Shown: piece after piece, positions 1 through 8,340 of the stretch
How positions within the stretch are numbered: position 1 is the stretch's first letter
Layout: every line of letters begins with the position of its first letter
DNA from: an uncultured Acidimicrobiales bacterium
GTDB taxonomy: Bacteria > Actinomycetota > Acidimicrobiia > Acidimicrobiales > SHLQ01
Reading direction: 5' to 3'
Assembly (NCBI GenBank): GCA_937922235.1
Contig: CAKZVC010000115.1
Span: 1 to 36,492, forward strand
DNA length: 36,492 nucleotides
Program-made: the position numbers and the translations under genes
Notes under the pieces: generated by a model
What the model saw: only the letters and a program-made list of their open reading frames with translations
Databases searched by the model: none
What the model was told of the DNA's origin: nothing

Positions 1-1191
1 GCTCCAGCCGTCGGAGCTGGTGACACTTCGGTCGACCGAACGAAGGATTGCTCGGCGGTTCGGCAGGCCAGTAAGGGCATCGGACCAGGCATGGTTTTCG
101 AGCTCGTCGAGTGGGCGGGTTGCCCGAGTACCAACGAGCAGTACCAGTACGAGACCGAGAAGGCTTGCAAGGAGAAGCAGCGTGCGTTCGGTTCCGCGAG
201 CAGTCGCAAGGTTGCCAACAAGACTGTCCTGAGGCCCAAAGACAGCAACCGTCCACACGCCATCGCCCACCTGCACATTGCGGAACGATCCACGGGATTC
301 AACGTCGTCAGCGGTGGTGAACGACGTCAGCTGGGCGCCATCGCCATCGGCTCCCTGGAGCACATAGGAGGCAACAGCGGCACGAGCTTGAGGGTCGTCA
401 AGATCAGCAATAGCGACCGTCTTCAACGAGTCGCCCGCAGGTTCCTGAATCCGGTTTGGGTCAGGGTGCGCAATCACAACACCGTCTTGATTGACGATGA
501 TCGAGCTGCCACCTTCACCGCTATCGAGTGAATCCAAGAACGTCGAAAGCGAGCCGAGCTCGAGGTCGGCACCAACGACACCAACGATCTGTCCATTAAC
601 CACGATCGGGGACGCCGCAGTAATCCCAAGCTGCTGTGAGGTGAAGAAGACGTAGGGGTCGGTCCAGATGCTGTTGCCATCGCTCGATGATGCTCCCTGG
701 TACCACGGACGCTGTGTCGGGTCGTAGGTATCAGCAGGGTCGAACTCGCGAGAAATTTCACGCCCGTCGGGGTCGAGGAACACCAGCGATGTTTCGCGGC
801 CCGAGTCGTCGAACTCGATCCGCTTCTCCCGATAGCCATCCTCGCCGTTTCGAGACACGTAGAAGAATGACCCATCGGCACCGCCAACGAAGACACCATC
901 GAGCTGAGGAGACAGTTCCATGGCTTCGCGGAACGAGTCGCCAAGCGACTCGGCGTTGATCGCAGGATCTGCGAGAACAACGCTCGACAATTGCACGATC
1001 GACTCGGCAGGTTGAATATGGGCACGCATGCGGTCGATGGCTTCGGCGCTTTCCGTGTTCAAAAGCGCGTTTTGATGATCAGACTCAGCGTCTGCGGCTA
1101 TGCGCCCCGACACGAAGAACAACGCAAGCAGACTCGCTACCTGGGCAACGAGCAGACCGATCACTACGGCGCGACGAGTTGTAATCTTCAC
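1..1191 (-). CDS. dCache-GGDEF diguanylate cyclase, partial (C-terminus beyond window)
   Basis: The minus strand reads open from a GTG at 1191 to the first base of the window: 397 codons with no stop. Residues about 8-29 form a membrane helix (VVIGLLVAQVASLLALFF). Residues about 35-330 look like a periplasmic/extracellular double Cache sensor, including a DPTQRPWYQGA stretch typical of dCache folds. A second helix lies near 337-355. The sequence DALTGLPNRRAIL from about residue 370 is the conserved beginning of a GGDEF domain, so the likely role is ligand-controlled c-di-GMP synthesis at the membrane. The catalytic GGDEF signature itself lies outside the window, so activity cannot be judged. 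It follows the HD-GYP gene by 91 bases on the same strand, which pairs a maker and a probable breaker of c-di-GMP. No strong ribosome site precedes the GTG. The start is chosen because the signal-anchor helix follows directly. Confidence 0.88.
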   Translation of the reverse strand, partial: MKITTRRAVVIGLLVAQVASLLALFFVSGRIAADAESDHQNALLNTESAEAIDRMRAHIQPAESIVQLSSVVLADPAINAESLGDSFREAMELSPQLDGVFVGGADGSFFYVSRNGEDGYREKRIEFDDSGRETSLVFLDPDGREISREFDPADTYDPTQRPWYQGASSSDGNSIWTDPYVFFTSQQLGITAASPIVVNGQIVGVVGADLELGSLSTFLDSLDSGEGGSSIIVNQDGVVIAHPDPNRIQEPAGDSLKTVAIADLDDPQARAAVASYVLQGADGDGAQLTSFTTADDVESRGSFRNVQVGDGVWTVAVFGPQDSLVGNLATARGTERTLLLLASLLGLVLVLLVGTRATRPLDELENHAWSDALTGLPNRRAILRSVDRSVTSSDGWS

Positions 1192-1205
1192 GAGGTAACT
1201 TTCGG

Positions 1206-1219
1206 TTGGTACGTACCAA
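1206..1219. promoter_or_regulatory. 14-base perfect palindrome before the diguanylate cyclase
   Basis: TTGGTACGTACCAA reads the same on both strands and lies about 14 bases upstream of the GTG start at 1191, in the gap between the HD-GYP and GGDEF genes. Its place suggests an operator or an mRNA hairpin near the translation start. No regulator is identified, and this is inference from symmetry and position only. Confidence 0.35.
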
Positions 1220-1282
1220 AAGTGACACGCGTTCTGGAAAAATCTGGAAACGTTTGTAGCTGCATACGTGGAAGGGCGTCTG

Positions 1283-3775
1283 TTAGCTGATCTGCAGGTT
1301 CAGACGGTACACGCGACTTTGGCCGTTGCTCGCAACCGTGACGGTCGTTCGGGCCAGTCCTGACGCGTTTGGCTTCGGTTCAAACGACAGCGTCCCTGAT
1401 GACGAAATCGCCGGCGGAACTATAAATAGTCCAGGGGAATCTGTCTGAATGGCGAAGCTGGTTCCCGGAGCGATGGAGTCCCGCCCCGAGCTCACGACAA
1501 TCCACGGAATGACCTGCGGCCCCGCATCAGCTTGGATCGAAATTCGCCCTTCTGCTCGGAAGGATGACGGTTCGTCCACAGCAACGACGGTGATCCGCAG
1601 CGTCGCTGAATCGCACGTCTCTGGGCTCGAACACAGCTCGTAGACGACAGATGCGTCGCCGACTGCGTTTGGTGGCGGCGTGTACGTAATGCGCCCGCCA
1701 CGTTCCTCGACCGTTCCCTCGCTCTGCGACACGATGCGGAACTCGGCCGTGCTGAGGTCAAGGATTGGGGGACCGTCGTTGTCGAGCACGTCGACCGTGA
1801 CGGCGGTGTCTTCGTTCGTCGTTGCCTGGTCATCGACGGCAACCGGAGTCGCCGGGATGATGTCGACAACCACGCTGCCAGTCGAGCTGCGGAGCATTCG
1901 ATCTTCGATCGTGTAGGTCAACACTGCAGTCCCGGGTGTGGGTCCAGCCGTGAAGATCAGCTGTCCCGCCAAGTCGACCTCAACCGTCGCACCGGAGCCC
2001 GGCTCGCTTGCGATCTCGACGTCGGTGACGTTGAGGCGATCAACACCGCCATCGTCACGGTCGTTGGCACGCACGTCAATAAGCGTCGACTCGCCAACCA
2101 CGACAGTCGCAGCGTCGTCATTCGCCTTCGGAGCGAGATCACCATCGAGAATCGTGACCGTTCCTCGATCAAATCCATCGCCGCCATCGGTGACGACATA
2201 TTCGATCGTCCACGGGCCGAACGAACCTGGGGCAGGGGTGAAGAGAAGTTCCGTGCCGTTCTCGGAGATATCGACCTCGCCTTCTCCGGTCACAACCTCT
2301 GTGCGTTCGATCGTTAGTGCCCCACTGTCGACGTCGATGTCGTTAGCGAGAACCGGGATCGAGATCGAATCTTGACGTGCGTCCGTCGTGGCCGAATCGG
2401 CACTTGCGAACGGTGGATCGTTCACGGCAACCACTTCGGCGGTGATCGTGGTGGTATCACAAGTCGCTTCACTACACGCGGTGAGCACGACGGTGACCGT
2501 GCCGCTCTCTTCAGCGGCAGGTTCGATTCGGAGTACATCTTCGATGATCGTCGCCGTTGCGGGTCCATCGACCGAATCAACGCTGTACGAGTCGGCATCG
2601 ATCGTTGTTCGGAGCGGGATCTCGAGCGGACTGTCTTCGGCGATCTCAACAACAACAGGCGTGTCGTCGGCAAAGGCCATCACAGGAGGCGGTTCGTCAG
2701 CGGCGAGCACCACTCCCAAGACACCAGCAGCAACCGCAGTTCCTGTCGTTGCAATGGTGCGGAGATCGGCGATCTGCCCGATCGATGCCAGCGCTCCAGC
2801 ACCAAGCGCTGCCTGGAACGGTCGGCGGAGCTCGGAGACCGGAACCGACAAAAACGCTCGAACGATCTCGGGATCGAACTGTGAGCCAGAGCAGTCGAGC
2901 AGTTCCGTTCGCGCAGTCTGGGCATCCATTGCGACCTTGTACGAACGGGTCGAGGTCATGACGTCATAGGCATCGGCGACCGACACGATGCGAGCCGCCA
3001 ACGAGATGTCCTCGCCAGCAAGGCCAGCCGGATACCCGAGGCCGTCGTAGCGTTCGTGGTGTTGCCAGGCCGCATTCGCCCAGTCCCCCAGCCATGGGGC
3101 AAGCGCCGCCATGTACTCGCTGCCACGATCTGGGTGGGCGCGTAGTGACTTCAGTTCTTCATCATCAGGCGCACCTGGCTTATTGAGAATGTCGCTCGAA
3201 ACGTCGAGCTTGCCAACATCATGCAGAAGCGCCGACCACTGCAGCTTGTTCAGATCGTCGGCCGGAAGATCGAGTTGCTCGCCGATCATGACCGAATACG
3301 CACGAACACGTTCGGCGTGACCTCGGGTCATACGATCGTGCACGCTCAGCGCGGCGCTGAGCTCGAGCAGGGTCGTCGCGGCCTCTTGCGGCGTCGAACT
3401 TTCGTCGATGACCCCAGCTTCGATACGTCGCTTGAGTTGACGAGTTGAATTGGCCCGCAACGCCATCGAGAAACGTGAAGGTGCAACCTCGGGGAACACC
3501 AACGACAGGCGAAGCAGCATGGCCATGGGGAGCATGCGGCGAGCGGCACGTTCGACAACGAGCGCCACCGCGATTGCACCACCAGCAACAACGGTCCACC
3601 AAAGCAGATGGCCCAGGAAGGTCGTGGCCTCCGGTAGAACTCGACCCAAGACGATGGTCCAGGTGATCGAAGCAACCACGGGCACGAGGAACGCAATGGC
3701 CTTGATCCCGAACGCGCCGAAAGACCGTTGGCGCCACATGGACGCCTTGGAAGCGGGATGAGGAGTTGTCGACAT
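1283..3775 (-). CDS. HD-GYP phosphodiesterase fused to membrane helices and extracellular cadherin/Ig-like repeats
   Basis: This is an 830-residue protein. Two membrane helices (about 24-46 and 52-74) are followed by a cytoplasmic HD-GYP domain at about 135-310. Visible motifs are GHAERV (152-157), HD in LLHDVGKLD (185-186), HHERYDGLGYP (239-249) and ADAYDVMTSTRSYK (267-280), so the metal and GYP signatures look intact. The family hydrolyses c-di-GMP or related cyclic dinucleotides. A third helix at about 342-358 would send residues 360-830 outside. That region contains several repeats with the VLANDID / VRANDRDD / VLDNDGPP pattern of bacterial cadherin-like (Big_9/VCBS-type) domains, often linked to Ca2+ binding or adhesion. 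An intracellular nucleotide phosphodiesterase carrying a large outer repeat region is unusual. It lies 90 bases after the Hsp70-like gene and 91 before the GGDEF gene. Confidence 0.9.
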   Translation of the reverse strand: MSTTPHPASKASMWRQRSFGAFGIKAIAFLVPVVASITWTIVLGRVLPEATTFLGHLLWWTVVAGGAIAVALVVERAARRMLPMAMLLRLSLVFPEVAPSRFSMALRANSTRQLKRRIEAGVIDESSTPQEAATTLLELSAALSVHDRMTRGHAERVRAYSVMIGEQLDLPADDLNKLQWSALLHDVGKLDVSSDILNKPGAPDDEELKSLRAHPDRGSEYMAALAPWLGDWANAAWQHHERYDGLGYPAGLAGEDISLAARIVSVADAYDVMTSTRSYKVAMDAQTARTELLDCSGSQFDPEIVRAFLSVPVSELRRPFQAALGAGALASIGQIADLRTIATTGTAVAAGVLGVVLAADEPPPVMAFADDTPVVVEIAEDSPLEIPLRTTIDADSYSVDSVDGPATATIIEDVLRIEPAAEESGTVTVVLTACSEATCDTTTITAEVVAVNDPPFASADSATTDARQDSISIPVLANDIDVDSGALTIERTEVVTGEGEVDISENGTELLFTPAPGSFGPWTIEYVVTDGGDGFDRGTVTILDGDLAPKANDDAATVVVGESTLIDVRANDRDDGGVDRLNVTDVEIASEPGSGATVEVDLAGQLIFTAGPTPGTAVLTYTIEDRMLRSSTGSVVVDIIPATPVAVDDQATTNEDTAVTVDVLDNDGPPILDLSTAEFRIVSQSEGTVEERGGRITYTPPPNAVGDASVVYELCSSPETCDSATLRITVVAVDEPSSFRAEGRISIQADAGPQVIPWIVVSSGRDSIAPGTSFAIQTDSPGLFIVPPAISSSGTLSFEPKPNASGLARTTVTVASNGQSRVYRLNLQIS

Positions 3776-3865
3776 GGTGAAGCCGCGTTTTGCGCGGACT
3801 TTCCTAATCGACGGAAACCACCCTGAAATTGAGGCGACCTCAAGACTCTTGTGCGATTCGTCGAA

Positions 3866-6016
3866 CTACCGCAATGCCTCAAGATTGCCTACAGCCCGGC
3901 GCAGCATGCTGTTCAGAAACGACACGTGACTCCGGTCGGGCTCGGCCGGGGTGAAGAGCACAAGCGTCTCCACCGAACGACCAACTTGGACATCCACGCT
4001 AATCAGGTGGCTGTTCACCTTTGGCCGGGCGACATTCGAGAACTGATAGACAAACGTCGACGAGCTCGTCACGCCATCGGGAATAACGAGATCGGACAGG
4101 TCTGCTGAGGTGGCTTTCGGCGCACCGATCAGAACATCGCTCGGATCGTCATCAGAGAATGGAACTTCGGGCATAGGGCAGTCGGTTGTCAATCGATCGG
4201 CCGCCTCGATGAGGCCGCCAGCCTGTTCGCCGTCGACGAACAGCTGCACGTGCGTGGTGAGCTGCTCCGGCTGTCCAATGGTGCGATAGGTCTGAAGATC
4301 AGCAAGCAGCCCTTCGGGAAGGCCCACACCGCACAGGTTTCTGTTGATCAGATCAGGTCCGGCGGGATGCAGCTCCCACCCGAAGCCGAGATCTTCGAGT
4401 GTGAGCGCCGCTTCCTCGAAACTCTCTTTTGTGATCGATGTCGGCGAATCGTCGACGGCGGTATCTGCCACGTCTTCTTCGGGCTCGTCTGGAACCGAGA
4501 CGGCCACAGTCTCCGACGAGGAGGTCGACTCGGGCTCGGTCGTGTCAGGCTCGTCTTGAACGGTGTCAGTATCAGTCGCCTCAACTTCGGCTCCGTCATC
4601 GCCGTTCAGCACTAGCGCGCCAATCCCGCCGAACAGGACGAGCACGGCGAGCAACGACGCAATCACAATCTTTGGCGAGAAGCCGGCGTCCTGGGGAGTC
4701 ATGATCCCTTCGTCGAACGTCGCCGGTCGCCCTGGTGCCAAGGAGTCCGATGTTGCCGAATACGGCTTTCCGATCACGGTGGCAGATGATGTTGCGCCAG
4801 TTACCTCAGGAGTCTCGGGCACCGAGTGGGCACCCTCGATCCGGGTCGGTGCCCCATCTGGCACGTCGATTGTTGGGGGTGATGGCGGAGTCGGCACGCT
4901 CGACTCATCATCTTCAACCGTTGTTCGGTCAGACCCGGCGAGCGAACCCGGCACGGCGAGCAGGGCGCCCAGGGCGACGGCGACCTTTGGGTCGCCGCGC
5001 CGACTGACAAGCGTGTTGGGGTACGCCTCTTGCACTCGTTTCTCGACGACCGGCATGCGGCTTGCGCCGCCAATGACATAGATGGCCGCAACGGACTCAC
5101 CGGTCTGGCCCGCGTCCGTCATGCACGTCCCGAGCAACGCAATGCTCTCATCGACGTACGGCATGATCAGCTCATCTAGCTCGTCGCGGGTGATCGATAC
5201 GTCGATCGCTCCTCCGGGAAGACCAACCGACACCTCGGCGATGGGATGGGTCGACAGTGCTTCCTTCGCACGCCGGCATTCCGCTCGAAGCCGGGCTGCA
5301 GCGCGCATCCACTCGGTCTCCTCCGACACAAGGAGTTGATCCCAGTCGGCCTGATCGATCTGCTCGCCGACGTAGTTCATCAGAATCTCGTCGAACAGCT
5401 CGCCACCGAGTTGTGGGTCGCCGAGCGGGCGGCCAACTACAGAGAATCCGTTCTCGGTTCGTTGCAGCACAACGGTGTCGAACGTGCCGCCACCCAGGTC
5501 GTAGACGGCCACATGATCGCCAACGCCAAGGGTCGTGAGATCTGCATACGTCAGTGCTGCGGCGATTGGCTCCACCACAAGTTCGGCTCGGGGGTATCCC
5601 GCGGCCTTCGCAGCTTCGAGCAGCCGGTCTCGCTTCGCCCGGTTCCAAGTGGCTGGGTAGGTCAGGCGACAGTTCGAAGGCGGAGACCCCTGGAACCTGG
5701 TGGCGTCGAGCAAGACGTGTTTCAGCACTGCCGCAACGAAGGTGACCGCTTGGAAGGGCGTGCCTGCAACCACGATTGGAACGGCATCGCCGAGCCGGTT
5801 CTTCGGTGTTCGGATCGTGCGGTGGGGCATCGATCGGGCCAACCCTGCGGCAGCCTTTCCAACAACAACAGCATGGTCGGTATCAACAACGACCATCGAC
5901 GGCATTTTGCGATCGCCGTCGACTTCAAGAATCTCGGGTGGGCCGTCAGGAACCCCAATCGCCGTAACGGTTGACGTGGTACCGAAATCAACGGCGAGCG
6001 TCCACTCGTCGCTCAT
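3866..6016 (-). CDS. Membrane-anchored Hsp70 (DnaK-like) protein with extracellular C-terminal domain
   Basis: Residues 1-360 form an Hsp70-type ATPase. Seen are the phosphate-1 loop VDFGTTST (9-16), phosphate-2 loop VYDLGGGTFD (171-180), and adenosine motif VIGGASRMP (314-322). The canonical substrate-binding domain of DnaK is absent. Instead there is a Pro/Ser/Thr-rich linker (about 361-445), one membrane helix (about 449-471), an acidic Thr/Ser-rich linker, and an outer domain of about 180 residues with two Cys (in NLCGVG and TTDCPMP). That outer domain loosely resembles the extracellular sensor domain of PknH-type kinases, from memory of the pattern only. Such a protein could couple an outside signal to ATP-dependent events inside. 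The neighbouring divergent gene is a Ser/Thr kinase, which fits a joint signalling role (inference). A GGGGAAA ribosome site lies upstream of the ATG. Confidence 0.85.
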   Translation of the reverse strand: MSDEWTLAVDFGTTSTVTAIGVPDGPPEILEVDGDRKMPSMVVVDTDHAVVVGKAAAGLARSMPHRTIRTPKNRLGDAVPIVVAGTPFQAVTFVAAVLKHVLLDATRFQGSPPSNCRLTYPATWNRAKRDRLLEAAKAAGYPRAELVVEPIAAALTYADLTTLGVGDHVAVYDLGGGTFDTVVLQRTENGFSVVGRPLGDPQLGGELFDEILMNYVGEQIDQADWDQLLVSEETEWMRAAARLRAECRRAKEALSTHPIAEVSVGLPGGAIDVSITRDELDELIMPYVDESIALLGTCMTDAGQTGESVAAIYVIGGASRMPVVEKRVQEAYPNTLVSRRGDPKVAVALGALLAVPGSLAGSDRTTVEDDESSVPTPPSPPTIDVPDGAPTRIEGAHSVPETPEVTGATSSATVIGKPYSATSDSLAPGRPATFDEGIMTPQDAGFSPKIVIASLLAVLVLFGGIGALVLNGDDGAEVEATDTDTVQDEPDTTEPESTSSSETVAVSVPDEPEEDVADTAVDDSPTSITKESFEEAALTLEDLGFGWELHPAGPDLINRNLCGVGLPEGLLADLQTYRTIGQPEQLTTHVQLFVDGEQAGGLIEAADRLTTDCPMPEVPFSDDDPSDVLIGAPKATSADLSDLVIPDGVTSSSTFVYQFSNVARPKVNSHLISVDVQVGRSVETLVLFTPAEPDRSHVSFLNSMLRRAVGNLEALR

Positions 6017-6077
6017 AAGTCGATTTCCCCGCAGTCGAACAGCACGACCAGAGTGTAAGTGACGTCGCCCGCTGGCT

Positions 6078-6110
6078 AAAGCCGCCGCCCTGAAATCGGC
6101 TTTCGGCGGC
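6078..6110. promoter_or_regulatory. Nested inverted repeats in the divergent Hsp70/kinase promoter region
   Basis: Within the 134-base divergent gap, AAAGCCG (6078-6084) pairs with CGGCTTT (6097-6103), and GCCGCC (6081-6086) pairs with GGCGGC (6105-6110). These overlapping dyads may form alternative hairpins or a shared operator for the two divergent genes. Position and symmetry are the only evidence. Confidence 0.3.
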
Positions 6111-6150
6111 GCAGTTCGATATTTCCGAAAGACTTTGGGAGTATGGAGGC

Positions 6151-7344
6151 GTGGACCGCCAGATTGGCAATTTCGTGCTCGAGCGTCCGCTGGGCGCTGG
6201 TAGTTTTGCCACCGTTTGGCTTGCCCATGACCCGATTCTTGACGACCAGGTAGCGATCAAGGTTCTGGCCGAGAACTGGGCGACCAACCCAGACATTCGC
6301 GAGCGTTTCGTCGAGGAAGCCCGCATTCTTCGTCGCATCGACCACGAGCGTGTCATCCGCGTTCACGCGATCGACTACACCGATGACGATTGTCCGTACT
6401 TCGTCATGTCGTGCGCCGACGCAGGAACGATGCGCAACCACATCGATGACGTCACTGGTCGAGGCGAGGAGATCTCGATCGCCGACGCGATCGTGCTCAT
6501 GACCGAGCTCCTCGATGCGATTGCCGTCGTGCACGATTTCGGCGCCGTGCACCGAGATATCAAGCCGACGAATATCCTCTTTCGCACCGTGTCGACCCAC
6601 GAACTCGCGGATGCGCGACGATCGGGCCGCACAATCCGACCCGACCGCCTGGTTCTCGGCGACTTCGGACTCGCCAAAGATCTTGGCTCGGGAGACAGCG
6701 TTACTCGAGCTGCAGGAACCCCGCTCTACATGGCACCAGAGCAATCCAAGGCGAACAGCGAAGTCGACCGTCGAGCTGATCTGTACTCAGCGTCCGCCGT
6801 GCTGTTCGAGATGTTGGCTGGAGTTCCCCCGTTCTCGACCCAATCGCTAGCCCAAGTCGACCACCGCGACGACGGCAATATCGAAGCGGTGTTGTTGTCG
6901 CATCGGCCGACCATCCCGCAGGCACTCGCGCGCATCGTCGCCCGTGGCCTCGAGCGGGATCCGTCCGACCGCTGGCAGACCGCAGACGAGATGCGTGAAG
7001 TTCTTGCGACCGTACCGACAGAGTCGGTTGCGCTCCCGCCACTCGAACCGGACATCCTGCAGCAGTATCGCAACGGCAAATTTCAACTGCCGGGTCCACT
7101 CGTCGAAGAATTCGAACGCTTTCTGTCGAACGTCGGCGCGGCCCGCTTTGGGCTACCCGACACTGCGTCGCATGACGATGCCGTCGACGCAGCAGCGGCA
7201 CTCACCGACAAGTGGCGAGGTTTGCTCGGATCGGGACGTATTCCGTTTCGAGCTCGAGCTGCTAGCGAAGACTTCGTCTTTGAAGTTGAACGCGTGTGGC
7301 TTGAATTGACCTCGCATGATGTCGAGCCTGAAGGGACACCCTGA
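6151..7344 (+). CDS. Serine/threonine protein kinase, no membrane anchor
   Basis: This 397-residue protein carries a Hanks-type kinase domain at about 6-290. Visible are the Gly-rich loop LGAGSFATVW (14-23), the ATP lysine in VAIKVL (Lys37), the catalytic loop HRDIKPTNILF (Asp136), DFGLAK (Asp171), and the activation segment end GTPLYMAPEQ (189-198). No C-terminal membrane helix or PASTA repeat is seen, unlike PknB. The last 100 residues are a small soluble region of unknown role. The GTG at 6151 is preferred because IGNFVLERPLG follows after four residues, as usual in this family, and GGGAG lies 9 bases ahead. It is divergent from the Hsp70-like membrane protein, a likely partner or substrate (inference). 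A strong terminator follows. Confidence 0.92.
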   Translation: MDRQIGNFVLERPLGAGSFATVWLAHDPILDDQVAIKVLAENWATNPDIRERFVEEARILRRIDHERVIRVHAIDYTDDDCPYFVMSCADAGTMRNHIDDVTGRGEEISIADAIVLMTELLDAIAVVHDFGAVHRDIKPTNILFRTVSTHELADARRSGRTIRPDRLVLGDFGLAKDLGSGDSVTRAAGTPLYMAPEQSKANSEVDRRADLYSASAVLFEMLAGVPPFSTQSLAQVDHRDDGNIEAVLLSHRPTIPQALARIVARGLERDPSDRWQTADEMREVLATVPTESVALPPLEPDILQQYRNGKFQLPGPLVEEFERFLSNVGAARFGLPDTASHDDAVDAAAALTDKWRGLLGSGRIPFRARAASEDFVFEVERVWLELTSHDVEPEGTP

Positions 7345-7370
7345 CCCAGCGAACCCGGACCTAAAACGAC

Positions 7371-7408
7371 ACAAGCGTCGCCACCGTTAGGTAGCGACGC
7401 TTGTTTTC
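7371..7408. terminator. Bidirectional intrinsic terminator
   Basis: An 11-base perfect stem ACAAGCGTCGC (7371-7381) and GCGACGCTTGT (7394-7404) with a 12-base loop is followed by TTTCGT on the plus strand. On the minus strand the stem is followed by GTCGTTTTAG. It lies between the convergent ends of the kinase gene (plus) and the cold-shock gene (minus), so it can end both transcripts. Confidence 0.85.
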
Positions 7409-7447
7409 GTACTTATTGAACGCGGACGCTCAATGAAGAGGTGTTAC

Positions 7448-7645
7448 TTAGAGAACGCGGACGTTCTGTGCTTCCTCGCCCTTGCGACCAGGAGCAACGT
7501 CGAATTCGACCGCTTGACCCTCTTCGAGAGACTTGTAGCCATCGCCATCGATGTTTGAGTAGTGAACGAAGACGTCTTCGCCGCCCTCACGAGAGATGAA
7601 GCCGTAGCCCTTCTCGTTGTTAAAAAACTTGACCGTTCCTTGCAT
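7448..7645 (-). CDS. Cold-shock protein (CspA family)
   Basis: This 65-residue protein is a single cold-shock domain with both nucleic-acid-binding motifs visible: KGYGFISR (RNP1, about 12-19) and DVFVHYS (RNP2, about 24-30). The length is standard for the family. It would act as an RNA chaperone or antiterminator in the cytoplasm. GAAGGAAAG is a good ribosome site just upstream of the ATG. The 122 bases to the divergent methyltransferase gene leave room for a leader, common in csp genes, but no specific leader structure was established. Its end faces the kinase gene across a shared terminator. Confidence 0.97.
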   Translation of the reverse strand: MQGTVKFFNNEKGYGFISREGGEDVFVHYSNIDGDGYKSLEEGQAVEFDVAPGRKGEEAQNVRVL

Positions 7646-7767
7646 GAACTTTTCTTTCCTTCATGGGTCTACAGAATGGTGGACCCGATGTGAACTGTAC
7701 GGCATTCTCCGCGGTTACCGTCGGGGAACTTCGAAACTTGATCCGCTATTAACATACGAATTCTCCT

Positions 7768-8340
7768 ATGCGCCCCTTCTCGCAACGATCCGCTAGTGCA
7801 AATGTGTGCTTCGAAAATCGGACGTATTCTGTCGCACGGGGCGTTTTTCATCCGGCGGCGCATCTCTCGGGGGTGCTGTTTGCGACCCATCTCGCTGACC
7901 GCGAATGGGCGAATCGACGGGTGGTCGAAGTAGGAACTGGCTGCGGGTTGCTCGCTGGTGTGCTTGCTGATCGTGGTGCATCGGTCGTCGCTACCGACGT
8001 GTCGACGGCCGCGGCTCGATGCGCTGCAGCCAACCTGGCTGACACCTCCGTTGAAGTTCGACAAGGCGACCTGCTCGACCCGATCGCCGGTGAGTACTTC
8101 GACGTGCTCGTCGCGAACCCGCCGTATGAGATCGGCCGTGCACTACGGCCCCGCTACCGCTCCCCCGACTACCTTGAGCGCCTCGCTGCCCAATGGCCGT
8201 CGGTCGCCGACGAGCTCGTCCTCGCCTTCCCAACCGACAGTGCTGAAGTCCTCGACCATGTCGGGTTCGACCTCACGCATGTGGCGACGCTGTCATCAAC
8301 CGGCCGCGACCTCGGTGTGTTTCACGCCAAGGCGTCCTAG
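7768..8340 (+). CDS. SAM-dependent methyltransferase (PrmC/HemK-like small N5-type)
   Basis: This 190-residue Rossmann methyltransferase has SAM motif I VVEVGTGCGLLAGVLADRG (about 52-70), an acidic residue after ATDVS, and the catalytic motif NPPYE (about 115-119). NPPY marks enzymes that methylate amide or ring nitrogens in proteins, nucleic acids or small molecules. It is shorter than true PrmC (about 280 residues) and lacks its N-terminal helical domain, so the target is unknown. No ribosome site precedes ATG 7768. A TANNNT box TAACAT (7750-7755) lies 12 bases upstream, so the message may be leaderless or nearly so. Its TAG overlaps the stop of the convergent dioxygenase gene. Confidence 0.85.
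   Translation: MRPFSQRSASANVCFENRTYSVARGVFHPAAHLSGVLFATHLADREWANRRVVEVGTGCGLLAGVLADRGASVVATDVSTAAARCAAANLADTSVEVRQGDLLDPIAGEYFDVLVANPPYEIGRALRPRYRSPDYLERLAAQWPSVADELVLAFPTDSAEVLDHVGFDLTHVATLSSTGRDLGVFHAKAS

Noticed and set aside
474..1025. Minus-strand open frame of 183 codons
   Set aside because: It lies in another frame of the dCache-GGDEF gene, is Ser/Arg-rich, and shows no family motif. The overlapping frame gives a coherent membrane sensor protein.
3784..3804. Terminator hairpin (CCGCG/CGCGG) between the HD-GYP and Hsp70 genes
   Set aside because: The stem is only five bases, and no T-run follows on the relevant strand.
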